DNA of 23,693 nt from Pavlovales sp. CCMP2436 (GCA_026770615.1 MU631691.1:120946-144638), one strand, 5' to 3'; shown: positions 1 through 7,510, numbered from the stretch's first letter. The notes: a model not told the origin generated them from the sequence alone. Numbers and translations are program-made.

Positions 1-36
1 GCAACTGCGCGGAGGTGCGGTGGATGCTACGCACCT
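1..36 (+). repeat. Fragment of the foldback-family repeat unit at the window edge
   Basis: Bases 1-28 match, with two or three differences, bases 812-838 in the loop of the neighbouring foldback element (GCAAC-GCGCGGAGG-GCGGTGGATG). This suggests that another copy of the same repeat family lies just upstream of the window. Confidence 0.5.
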
Positions 37-663
37 ATATTAATGTTAGGGGGTTCGGGCTGGCGGTACGTTTCAAGTTCAAGTAGGCTGAACTAAGCGC
101 TCCGACGCAGGCTCCTACGCGCTACGCCGAAGTGGGGAGCTGGTAGAAGTGGTGGATGATGAGGAAGCCGAAAACAAAGTGCTGGAGTCGCTGCGCAACG
201 CGGGGCCGCCCGACAGTGCGCGAGCACCAAAAAGTTCTAATTCGACTTCTGAGTTCGAGCGAGTCCATTGGTGATCCCAGCGGTGACGTATCGCTGGGAA
301 GCGATGGGGTTTTGAATGTCGAGAACTCGTTTGCGCGTGCAGGGCGCGGGCCGCAGCGCGGGGGCGCGGTAGAAGGACTGGTTGAAGAGGGAGCCGAAGG
401 AGCCGAGACGTCGATCGCGAGCGAGTTCACATGATGGCGGGTTTGGGTTTTAAATGCCGTGAACTTGTTCGCGCGTGCAGGGGTGCGGGCCGCCGCGCGG
501 GGGCGCGGTGGAAGGACTAGTTGAAGAAGGAGCCGAAGGAGCCAACCCAGGCAACGCGAGGCCGTCCGGCCGAGCGCGAGCGAGTGAGTTCATTGGTGGT
601 CTCACCGTCTGCGTGTCGCTAGGAAGCGACGGGGTTTGGAATGCCGTGAACTCGTTCGCGCGT
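37..663 (+). repeat. Left inverted arm of foldback element
   Basis: Reverse-complement partner of 991-1597. It contains core repeat copies at 315-404 and 453-543 and the start of a third at 640. Confidence 0.8.
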
Positions 664-838
664 GCGGGGCGCGGACTGCAGCGCGGGGGCGTGTTGGAAG
701 GACTGGTTGAAGAAGGAGCCGAAGGAGCCGAGACGTCGAGCGCGAGCGAGTCCACATGATGGCGAGTTTGGGTTTGGAATGCCATGAACTTGTTCGCGTG
801 CGCATGGCGCGAGCAACCGCGCGGAGGCGCGGTGGATG
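315..838 (+). repeat. Tandem/interspersed ~90-bp core repeats
   Basis: A core running from AATGCCGTGAACTCGTTCGC to GAAGGAGCCGAAGGAGCC occurs at 315-404, 453-543 and 640-729, with a truncated copy at 778-838. Inverted copies lie in the right arm near 1126-1218 and 1260-1350. Linkers between copies differ, so this is a composite array rather than a simple satellite. Confidence 0.7.
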
Positions 839-902
839 AGGTAGTAGATGAAGCGTCCGTGATGGAGGTGGCCGATAGCAGTGCGTACAACAGCTTGGGT
901 TT

Positions 903-929
903 GCGAGGCAGCCCATCGGGCTGCCTCGC
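903..929. other. Perfect 12-bp stem hairpin in the foldback loop
   Basis: GCGAGGCAGCCC (903-914), a 3-base loop ATC, then the exact complement GGGCTGCCTCGC (918-929). It sits near the centre of the foldback element. No role is known. Confidence 0.7.
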
Positions 930-990
930 GAGCGGGCAGCGCGATCCGGCCGTTTCAGGATGGCGAAGAGATAAGGATATGTATATATTT

Positions 991-1597
991 ACGCGCGAAC
1001 GAGTTCACGGCATTCAAAACCCCGTCGCTTCCTAGCGACACGCCGACGGTGAGACCACCAATGAACTCGCTCGCTCGCGCTCGGCCGGACGGTCGGCCGG
1101 ACGGCCTCGCGTTGCCCGGTTTGGCTCCTTCGGCTCCTTCTTCAACCAGTCCTTTCACCGCGCCCCCGCGCGGCGGCCCGCGCCCTGCACGCGCGAACAA
1201 GTTCACGCATTCAAAACCCAAACCCGCCATCAAGTGGACTCGCTCGCGCTCGACGTCTCGGCTCCTTCGGCTCCCTCTTCAACTAGTCCTTCCACCGCGC
1301 CCCCGCGCTGCGGCCCGCGCCCTGCACGCGCAAACGAGTTCTTGACATTCAAAACCCCATCGCTTCCCAGCGATACGTCACCGCTGGGATCACCAATGGA
1401 CTCGCTTGCTCGCGCACTGCCGGTCGGCCCCGCGTTGCGCAGCGACTCCAGCGCTTTGTTTTCGGCTTCCTCCTCATCCACCACTTCTACCAGCTCCCCA
1501 CTTCGGCGTAGCGCGTAGGAGCCTGCGTCGGAGCGCTAAGATCAGCCTGACTTGAACTTGAAACGTACCGCTAGCCGGAACCCCCCTACATTAATAT
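991..1597 (-). repeat. Right inverted arm of foldback element
   Basis: Reverse complement of 37-663 with scattered substitutions and small indels. One example is a duplicated CGGCCGGACGGT block near 1081-1100. The inner end stops at 991, where the sequence changes abruptly to AT-rich loop DNA. Confidence 0.8.
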
Positions 1598-1614
1598 TAA
1601 TTACATTAATATAA

Positions 1615-1690
1615 TATATTAGCGGCTCAGCATGGTTCAACAGTTGTTGTTCAGTCAATAGCTTGGTCGACGTCAGGCTGAGGTCGAGCG
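1615..1690 (+). repeat. LTR fragment (copia-related)
   Basis: From TATATTAGCGGCTCAGCA through GTCGACGTCAGGC this matches, with scattered differences, bases 23525-23590 inside the 3' LTR of the copia element. Only this internal piece of the LTR is present, directly abutting the right end of the foldback element. The rest of the LTR is not found on the other side. Confidence 0.65.
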
Positions 1691-1704
1691 ATCGACCCAA
1701 ACCC

Positions 1705-2538
1705 TCATGCACCAGTACTCACACCAAAAGATGTGAGTGTGTGCGCCCTGGCCCCCATGCCCCGCCTCATCCGCGCCTCGGCCGCCGCAGCCCTGCCGTA
1801 GCGGCCGCATGGAGCAGCATCGTCTTCGTAGCCTTGGTAGCCTTGAGCGGCGTCTCCGTGTGCGGCCTGCCGCCGCGCGCAGCAGCGCCCACCGCAAGCG
1901 CGCGACGCACATCCACTTGAGGACCCGAGCGAGACGGGAGGTCGAGAGGTGCCAGCGAGTACCTCGAGTGGATAGCATCGCGACGCTACGAGCGCGCACA
2001 CTGCGGTGGCCGCAGGGAGTAGCATCGTCGTCGTAGCCTTGGTAGCCTTGAGCGGCGTCTCCGCGTGCGGCCCGCCGCCGCGCGCAGCAGCGCCCACCGC
2101 AGCGCGCGACGCACATCCAATTGAGGACCCGAGCGAGACGGGTGGTTGAGAGGTGCCAGCGAGTACCTCAAGTGGACAGCATCGCGACGCTGCGAGCGCG
2201 CACACTGCGGTGGCCACAGGAAGCAGTATCGTCGTCGTAGCCTTGGTAGCCTTGAGCGGCGTCTCCGCGTGCTGCTCGCCACCGCGCGAAACAGCGCTCG
2301 TCACAGCACGTGACAGAAGCAATAGCATGGTGGCGAAGAGCAACATCATGGTGGCGAGCCAGGCAGCGCCCCCCTCGCTGTTCACCGTGTCCAACGTGTC
2401 GCGAGAGCGGAGTAGCGGGGCTACGATGGCGGAAGGAGAACGAAATGATAATTCAAGCTGGCGTCTGACTGTTCTGAATGTTGTGCTGGTCTGAGCGCTG
2501 CGTGCTAAAGGTGCGGCACGTGCGCAGGCGAGCTGCAT
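1705..2538 (-). CDS. Hypothetical repeat-containing protein, 277 aa
   Basis: I do not recognise a family. The frame opens at ATG 2538 with MQLACARAAPLAR and stays open for 277 codons. A hydrophobic stretch at about residues 60-85 (AWLATMMLLFATMLLLL) could be one membrane segment. After it, a ~67-residue unit is repeated (HAETPLKATKATTT, then LEVLAGTS and PPVSLGSS), encoded by the 205-bp tandem repeats; the last unit diverges by frame. The start codon lies at the edge of a dispersed 200-bp repeat that also carries the same ATG and MQLAC codons at 13760. The gene may be real, but the open frame could be an accident of a repeat whose period is close to a multiple of three and which is poor in stops. 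No homologous domain and no splice signals are evident. Confidence 0.25.
   Translation of the reverse strand: MQLACARAAPLARSAQTSTTFRTVRRQLELSFRSPSAIVAPLLRSRDTLDTVNSEGGAAWLATMMLLFATMLLLLSRAVTSAVSRGGEQHAETPLKATKATTTILLPVATAVCALAASRCCPLEVLAGTSQPPVSLGSSIGCASRAAVGAAARGGGPHAETPLKATKATTTMLLPAATAVCALVASRCYPLEVLAGTSRPPVSLGSSSGCASRACGGRCCARRQAAHGDAAQGYQGYEDDAAPCGRYGRAAAAEARMRRGMGARAHTLTSFGVSTGA
1816..2300. repeat. ~205-bp tandem repeat, 2.4 copies
   Basis: Units start at 1816, 2021 and 2225 (periods 205 and 204). Each contains CGTAGCCTTGGTAGCCTTGA followed by GCGGCGTCTCCG. A diverged relative lies in opposite orientation inside the copia integrase insertion (about 19880-20060), so this is a dispersed family. 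Confidence 0.75.
2450..2503 (+). repeat. Short dispersed repeat A, copy 1
   Basis: CAAGCTGGCG-CTGACTGT-CTGAA through TCTGAGCGCTGCGT matches 7338-7388 with few differences. The function is unknown. Confidence 0.65.
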
Positions 2539-2724
2539 TTTGAGACGAGCGAGAGGCAGCTGCGGCTGGTCAGCGCGTCAGTCAGAGAGAGGAGTCGATT
2601 GTCGTGTATCTGATCAGCCTTAGCGGTGGGGACGCTATCCGTGTGCTCTGCAAAGGTCCCTTGATCCGAGGGTTTCTCAGCACTTGGGTCCGGTGGAGAC
2701 CTATCAGGGGACGGACGTATTTCT
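2525..2724 (-). repeat. Dispersed 200-bp repeat B, copy 1 (minus orientation)
   Basis: Reverse complement of 13573-13773 with moderate divergence. Shared landmarks in reading order on the minus strand are AATACGTCCGTCCCCTGA, CTCGGATCAAGGGACC, GAGCACACGGATA and GCTGATCAGA, then CTCGCTCGTCTCAAAATGC with the start codon. The far end coincides with the first codons of the hypothetical gene at 2538. Confidence 0.75.
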
Positions 2725-3449
2725 AGCATTAACACGTATACCGTGAGCATGAACCTGCTCATTCGACCTCTCATCGACATCGGTTCATAACGACGTCACC
2801 TTTGAAAGTGAATACTGAATCCGCCGTGCCCACAGGTGCCTTGATCTTATCGGTACCTTGGCCCGCCCATGTTCGTTTCAGGATTTTACATCTGAATTGT
2901 TTGGCGAAGAAGGTTTGGCGGGTCTGACAACGGCGCGACAAGGCAGCCGTCCCCCTCAAAGAGAGGATCCACCCCGGATGCGCAAGCAGCCGCCGCAAAA
3001 GCGACCGCGATAATTAAATCGGCGCCGCGTTGCTTAGCTCACAGCAAAGCTCAGAGCATAAGATTTGGTTTTTACCCTAGTTTAGGGTAAAATTAGTTTC
3101 AAGTGCAGGCATGCAGCTTCGAGAGCAACTCGGCCCCCTCTCGCGCGTCAGAGCGCCACCGTGGAGTCTGCACAGACCAGCAGCTGGTTGACACAGGCAA
3201 TCATTCACTCACACTCACAGTCTGTCAGTCACACGACATTTCATTACGCGCAGTAACTACATATGTAATATGACGCCAGCTTGAATCCCTATCAGTCAAT
3301 ATATATTATAGTGACACCAAAGCCGGAGGCTGATCATCATCATTGCGAGCACATTTTGTACGTCACGGTCATGCCCATTGGGTGGACGAGGGTACCTGGA
3401 CGAGAGCCTGACTAAAATCGTGTGAGTTCAACCATAGTACCGGCGGAAT
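2725..3449. other. Intergenic region with no supported gene
   Basis: No convincing coding region. A ~33-bp stretch at 2781-2813 is the reverse complement of 10996-11029 (ACGTCGTTATGAACCGA core). A small palindrome at 3070-3092 pairs TTTTACCCTA with TAGGGTAAAA around GTT. An AT-rich run at 3297-3312 (CAATATATATTATAGT) lies beyond the 3' end of the spartin-type gene. Confidence 0.5.
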
Positions 3450-4812
3450 TCAGCTGTTTGCGGCCGCTGCGAGGCCATTAGGCTGCGCGCCCTTTGGCCG
3501 GCCTTCGAGCAGGATGGTGCGGTCGGCGCTGGCGATGCGCGCCCCGAGCTCCACAATCCATTCTCCCCGCTCTGCCGCGCTCCTTGCGCGCAAACGATGC
3601 TGCACGTTGTCGCGCGTTTTGAGCTCGAACTCGTGCTCGCCCGGCTCGCCCGCCTCGCGCACACGGGCCATGTCCTCGACCGCGACCACCGCGCAAGGCC
3701 TCCCGTCCCCATCGTCACGATCTGTCTCGTAGAAGGCCAGAGCCTTCTCGCGCAACAGCGCCACGAGATAGCCGTCTACCCAGAGAAGCGTAAGCCCCGA
3801 CCGCCGCTTGAGCTCTCCGCGCCGGAGCAGAGGCCCCGAGAGCCACTGTGCATACGACAGCACATGGTCGGCCGACTCGAGGGCAACTTCGAGTGCCAGC
3901 GCTGCGGGCGAGTCGACGAGCAGCGCGACGTGCAGCAGCGCCGTCGCCGTGTTGTCTGCTGAGTCGAGCGTGTCGCGCGCCGCTGCGCCGCGCTGCGCGC
4001 TAAGGCGGTGAGTTGCGACGTCCGACGGCTGCCTTGGACTCGTCCAAAATGATTCGGCTCGATCGCTTGGCCGAGTGGTACACATCCATCGCTGCGGTCA
4101 CGACGGCCACGGCCACCCCCTGTGCAGCCTACGACCCTGCGCGCGGCTCGGCCGAGACGCGCTGGTAAATTGTGGTCGCGCGCGCCTGCTCGACAGTGAC
4201 GCGACCTACTGTCTTGATCGCAAACGTGGTCGTACTGAGAACCGTGTTCGACGCGACGAGGCTCGCGTCGCCGACGGATTGCGCGAGCGCGACGGTGCGC
4301 TTGGTGTCGCTCGAAACGGGCTCGTCCGCGGCGGCGGGTGCATTCGCACGCACGACGGTACGCCCAACAAATCCGATGACGTCGCCGAGCAGCCGCGCGC
4401 CGCCGAGCAGCCCTTGCGCGGCGAGCTTGCCGCCGCCCTCGATTGCGGCCGCAAGCGATGACCTGCGCTGATCGCTTCCCTCGAAGCCAATGACGAACTC
4501 GCACGCGAGGAAGAGGTGCTGCGCGCGCGTGTCCGAGCTGGCGGGGAAGACGAGCGCGAAGACACGCCCGTCAGCCGGGATGGTCCACTGCACACCGGAC
4601 ACCGAGATCGTCGCGCCGCGCGTGAGCTCGAGCTGGCTGGCGGAGACGGTCGAGCCAGGGTGCTCGAGTTGACTAGTTTGCACGCGCAGCAGCGCGCGGA
4701 CGTTGGTGCCGACGGACAGCTCGCCCTCGGCGACAAGTTGGAGGTCGGCCAAGGCGACGCTCTCCGGGCCCGCCTGGTCCATCGTGACGGCGAATAGGCG
4801 CACACCCTGCAT
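3450..4812 (-). CDS. Senescence/spartin-type protein with C-terminal PH domain (spliced)
   Basis: The first exon (4812-4210) begins MQGVRLFAVTMDQ. Its N-terminal beta-rich part and following segment (AAIEGGGKLAAQGLLGGA, later ASNTVLSTTTFAIKT) resemble the plant ERD7/animal spartin senescence region, which in those families acts at lipid droplets, endosomes or membranes. A 90-bp GT-AG intron at 4209-4120 (donor GTAGGT, acceptor GCTGCACAG) is in frame and removes a TAG that would otherwise stop the protein. The frame then continues GVAVAVVTAAMDVYHSAKR. A second junction, between about 4085 and 3990, must change frame; I could not place it. The last exon ends at TGA 3450-3452 and encodes a PH domain: GELKRRSG, WVDGYLVALLREKALAFYE, and the conserved C-terminal tryptophan in ERGEWIVELGARI. 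The start is the first ATG after an in-frame stop at 4825. The gene could have lost upstream exons to the adjoining transposase remnant. Confidence 0.6.
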
Positions 4813-4900
4813 CAGTGCGGGGCTCTACGCAGGCTGGGCCCCGGCCATTGTACAGAGGGCGCGAGCTCTCAGGAGTCGAGCTAGGGCCCTGGTCGTCGGT

Positions 4901-5175
4901 CGAGTCGTACGCGAACCCGCGCATGCAGAAGATGCGGAGGACAAAGCCGGAGTCGGAGAGCAGGTACTTGCCCGGGTAGTCGGGTCGATAGATCGTTCTT
5001 CGAAGCCGCGAGCGTACATGTCGGTTTTGGCGAAGATGGTGCAGTCGTTGAGCGAGCCGTGGTAGCCAGCGACGCAGTGCGTGAACGCGCCCGAGCAGTC
5101 CACGACGGCCTGAAGTATGAGCGTGTACCTCTTTTTGTAGGAGATGTAACGCGTGCGGTTGCCTAACGGGCCTCT
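4901..5175 (-). pseudogene. PIF/Harbinger-type (DDE_Tnp_4) transposase fragment
   Basis: Minus-strand translation gives RTRYISYKKRYTLILQAVVD, then CSGAFTHCVAGYHGSLNDC. This is the region around the first catalytic Asp of DDE_Tnp_4 transposases (codon at 5098-5100). After a frameshift near 5000 comes YPGKYLLSDSGFVLRIF, which matches the second-Asp motif (codon at 4952-4954). The N-terminal region and the third acidic residue are missing. The fragment ends about 90 bases upstream of the start of the spartin-type gene, so it is a dead remnant. The assignment rests on these two motifs and their spacing. Confidence 0.7.
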
Positions 5176-5447
5176 TGTTTCTCTTTAGCCCGGCGAAATA
5201 GTGAAAATAGTGGGACGTGATCAAAGACGCAGTGATATCTAAATTTGGTAATGTATCATATGAAAGTTTGATGGTATTCCAAAGAGAAACGGAGCCCTGC
5301 TGAGGCGTCTGTCCAAACTACAAAAAAATAAAAATAAATCTGGCGGGCGTCTGTCTGTCCCAGAAAGAGGTCTCCCGAGCAAACAGATACTGCCCCCCCT
5401 GAGCCTAGTTACTCAGAGAGACCCATAAAGGCCGTCATTTTCGCACG
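5176..5447. other. Spacer upstream of zinc-finger array
   Basis: No gene seen. It holds an A-rich stretch (5320-5340) and two copies of GGCGTCTGTC (near 5304 and 5345). No clear TATA element was identified for the zinc-finger frame. Confidence 0.4.
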
Positions 5448-6857
5448 ATGGCCGACTCGGGGCGCTCGGCGAGCGGCGGGGGCGAGCCGCGCAAGCGCGC
5501 GCGCAGCGGCGAGCGGCCGTACGCGTGCGACGAACCCGGGTGCGAGTACTAGGCCACTACCGCGAGCCACCCCACGAGGCACAAGCGCACGCACAGCGAC
5601 GAGCGGCCGTACGCGTGCGACGAGCCCGGGTGCAAGTACCGGGTCGCTGAGGTGGGCAACCTCACGGCGCACAAGCGCACGCACAGCGGCAAGCGGCCGT
5701 ACGCGTGCGACGATCCGGAGTGCGAGCACCGGTCCACTACCGCGAGCCACCTCACGACGCACAAGCGCACGCACAGCGGCGAGCGGCCGTACGCGTGCGA
5801 CGAACCCGGGTGCGAGTACCGGGCCACTACCGCGAGCGACCTCGAGCGGCACAAGCGCACGCACAGCGGCGAGCGGCCGTTCGCGTGCGACGAGCCGGGG
5901 TGCGAGTACCGGGCGATTATTGCGAGCCACCTCACAGCGCACAAGCGCACGCACAGTGGCGAGCGGCCGCACGCGTGCGACGAGCCCGGATGCGAGTACT
6001 GGGCCACTACCGCGAGCCACCTCACGACGCACAAGCGCACGCACAGCGGCGAGCGGCCGCACGCGTGCGACGAGCCCGGGTGCGAGTACCGGGCCGTTCG
6101 GGCGAGTGACCTCACGACGCACAAGCGCACGCACAGCGGCGAGCGGCCGCACGCGTGCGACGAGCCCGGGTGCGAGTACCGGGCCGCTTAGGTGGGCGGC
6201 CTCACGGCGCACAAGCGCACGCACAGTGGCGAGCGGCCGCACGCGTGCGACGAGCCGGGGTGCGAGCACCGGGCCACTACCGCGAGCCACCTCACGACGC
6301 ACAAGCGCACGCACAGCGGCGAGCGGCCGTACGCGTGCGACGAGCCCGGGTGCGAGTACCGGGCCACTACCGCGAGCCACCTCACGACGCACAAGCGCAC
6401 GCACAGCGGCGAGCGGCCGTACGCGTGCGACGATCCCGAGTGCGAGTACCGGCCCGCTCAGGCGACCAAGCTCACAACGCACAAGCGCACGCACAACGGC
6501 GAGCGGCCGTTCGCGTGCGACGAGTCCGGGTGCGAGTACCGGGCCGCTTAGGCGGGCCACCTCATGGCGCACAAGCGCACGCACAGCGGCGAGCGGCCAT
6601 TCGCGTGCGACGCGCCCGGGTGCGAGTACCGGGCTCCTCAGGCGAGCAAGCTTACGAGGCACGAGCGCATGCACAGCGGCGAGTGGCCGCACGCGTGCGA
6701 CGAGCCTGGGTGCGAGTTCCGGACTATTCAGGCGGAACACCTCACGGCGCACAAGCGCACGCACAGCGGCGAGCGGCCGTACGCGTGCAACGAGCCCGGG
6801 TGCGAGTACCGGGCCGCTACCGCGAGCAACCTCACGGCGCACAGCGGCAGCGCCTAG
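5448..6857 (+). pseudogene. 15-finger C2H2 zinc-finger array with three in-frame TAG codons
   Basis: The frame starts at ATG 5448 with MADSGRSASGGGEPRKRARS, a basic leader, and then reads 15 fingers of 30 residues. Each is C-X4-C-X12-H-X3-H (CDEPGCEYRATTASHLTTHK) joined by SGERPYA/H/F linkers. Such arrays bind DNA or RNA in the nucleus. The usual core Phe is replaced by Ala/Val/Ser/Pro. Finger starts run every 90 bp from 5526 to 6786. The last finger lacks its second His pair and ends GSA-TAG. In-frame TAG codons lie at 5550-5552 (finger 1, where others have Arg or Trp), 6189-6191 (finger 8) and 6549-6551 (finger 12). The latter two fall at recognition-helix position -1, where fingers 11, 13 and 14 have Gln (CAG). 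Between stops the frame is intact, giving arrays of roughly 7, 4 and 3 fingers. It may be a recently silenced gene, several short genes, or a gene read through amber. Confidence 0.65.
5526..6839 (+). repeat. 90-bp tandem repeat encoding zinc fingers
   Basis: Fifteen units of exactly 90 bp share ACAAGCGCACGCACAGCGGC and GAGCGGCCG-ACGCGTGCGA blocks. The strict period with no indels implies expansion by unequal exchange under frame constraint, or a recent expansion. Confidence 0.9.
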
Positions 6858-7069
6858 CTAACAGTGGTATCTGCGCGCGTGCACCCTGCGAGTGACCGGA
6901 CCCCTCAAGGCTACAAAATACGGCTAGGACTGGGTCACGGGGAGGCCGTGAGGCGGCGGTGAAACCAAAAGGCGGAGTGGTGGGCCGTCCGCCGGAGTGG
7001 GCTCTCTGATTGGTGGGCCGTCTGCCGGCGCCGGCTTGCTCTCGCTCGTCAATCAGGATGGCGACCGGG
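6858..7069. other. Spacer between zinc-finger array and its partial second copy
   Basis: No gene seen. Short direct repeats of GTGGGCCGTC followed by GCCGG occur at about 6981 and 7012. Confidence 0.4.
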
Positions 7070-7190
7070 ATGGCCGACTCGGGGCGCTCAGCGCGCGGCA
7101 GGGGCGAGCCGCGCAAATGAACGCGCATCGGCGAGCGGGCGCACGCGTGCAACGAGCTCGGGTGTGATTACCGGGTCACTCAGGCACTCA
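7070..7190 (+). pseudogene. Second, broken copy of the zinc-finger gene start
   Basis: From ATG 7070 the translation MADSGRSARGRGEPRK repeats the leader of the 5448 frame. It then meets TGA, followed by a degenerate first finger (GERAHACNELGCDYRVTQA) that breaks off after one unit. It shows that the leader plus first finger was duplicated, or that the array once extended as a second gene. Confidence 0.7.
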
Positions 7191-7337
7191 GAAACTCACG
7201 ATCCAATAGCCCGGAAAGGTGCGGGTCAAAAACGCAAACGGAAGCACAAAACACCCCGCTCGGCCGAGTCCCCATCCAGGCTCTTCTGAGGCGGCCGGTG
7301 AGGTATATCGGGCGCTATATGAGTCAATCATAGGGAT

Positions 7338-7388
7338 CAAGCTGGCGCCTGACTGTCCTGAAAATTGTGCTGTTCTGAGCGCTGCGTC
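7338..7388 (+). repeat. Short dispersed repeat A, copy 2
   Basis: Matches 2450-2503 (see that entry). It is flanked on both sides by GGGCGCTATAT boxes at about 7309 and 7400. Confidence 0.65.
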
Positions 7389-7405
7389 GCCCATTGCCGG
7401 GCGCT

Positions 7406-7430
7406 ATATAATAATAACAATAATAATAAT
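7406..7430 (+). repeat. AT-rich (AAT)n-type microsatellite
   Basis: Imperfect ATA/AAT trinucleotide run, the only such tract in an otherwise GC-rich stretch. Confidence 0.7.
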
Positions 7431-7510
7431 TGGATCAGCAGTACGTGCGGCAGGAGTCTCGCGTTCACTCACAGTCCTGCAGAGGAGCAGGACGCAGGTC
7501 TGAGGTCGCC

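Larger units (their letters stand above)
37..1597. mobile_element. Foldback-type element with ~0.6-kb inverted arms
   Basis: Bases 37-663 and 991-1597 are near-identical reverse complements. Examples are GGTACGTTTCAAGTTCAAG at left against its complement at right, and the shared block around GAGTCGCTGCGCAACGCGGGG. The arms enclose a ~327-bp loop. Each arm carries internal direct repeats, the hallmark of Drosophila FB-like foldback transposons. The left arm has about 28 extra bases (near 227-258) that the right arm lacks. The outer ends pair as ATATTAATG/CATTAATAT followed by a run of G/C. I see no transposase in the element, so it would be non-autonomous. Target-site duplications are unclear because the outermost sequence is AT-rich and itself palindromic. 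Short reading frames in both arms (repeating GRGPQRGGAVEGLVEEGAEGA) are probably by-products of the repeat. Confidence 0.75.

Noticed and set aside
156..434. Small proteins with GRGPQRGGAVEGLVEEGAEGA repeats in the foldback arms
   Set aside because: Open frames appear in both arms and both strands because of the repeated GC-rich core; no start context, domain or consistent length.
3070..3092. Telomere-like CCCTA/TAGGG palindrome
   Set aside because: Only one unit in each direction; it is a small hairpin, not a telomeric array.
4129..4131. Premature stop making the spartin-type gene a pseudogene
   Set aside because: A GT-AG intron of 90 bp with good sites removes it in frame, and its size matches other introns here.
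5550..6551. Reassignment of TAG to Gln as an organism-wide code change
   Set aside because: The PP2A B'' and Fes1-type genes have no in-frame TAG, the TAG in the spartin-type gene is removed by an intron, and the copia element also has TGA and TAA breaks. Local decay or readthrough is more economical; kept only as a check under the zinc-finger finding.
5526..6839. CRISPR-like regular repeats
   Set aside because: The 90-bp period has no repeat/spacer division and encodes zinc fingers.
5409..6842. 477-codon minus-strand open frame with 30-residue repeats, and a 313-codon frame in another plus frame
   Set aside because: Both are shadows of the 90-bp zinc-finger repeats, which lack stops in several frames. 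Their composition (Arg/Ala/Val or Thr/Ser/Arg) matches no family, whereas the chosen frame gives perfect C2H2 fingers.
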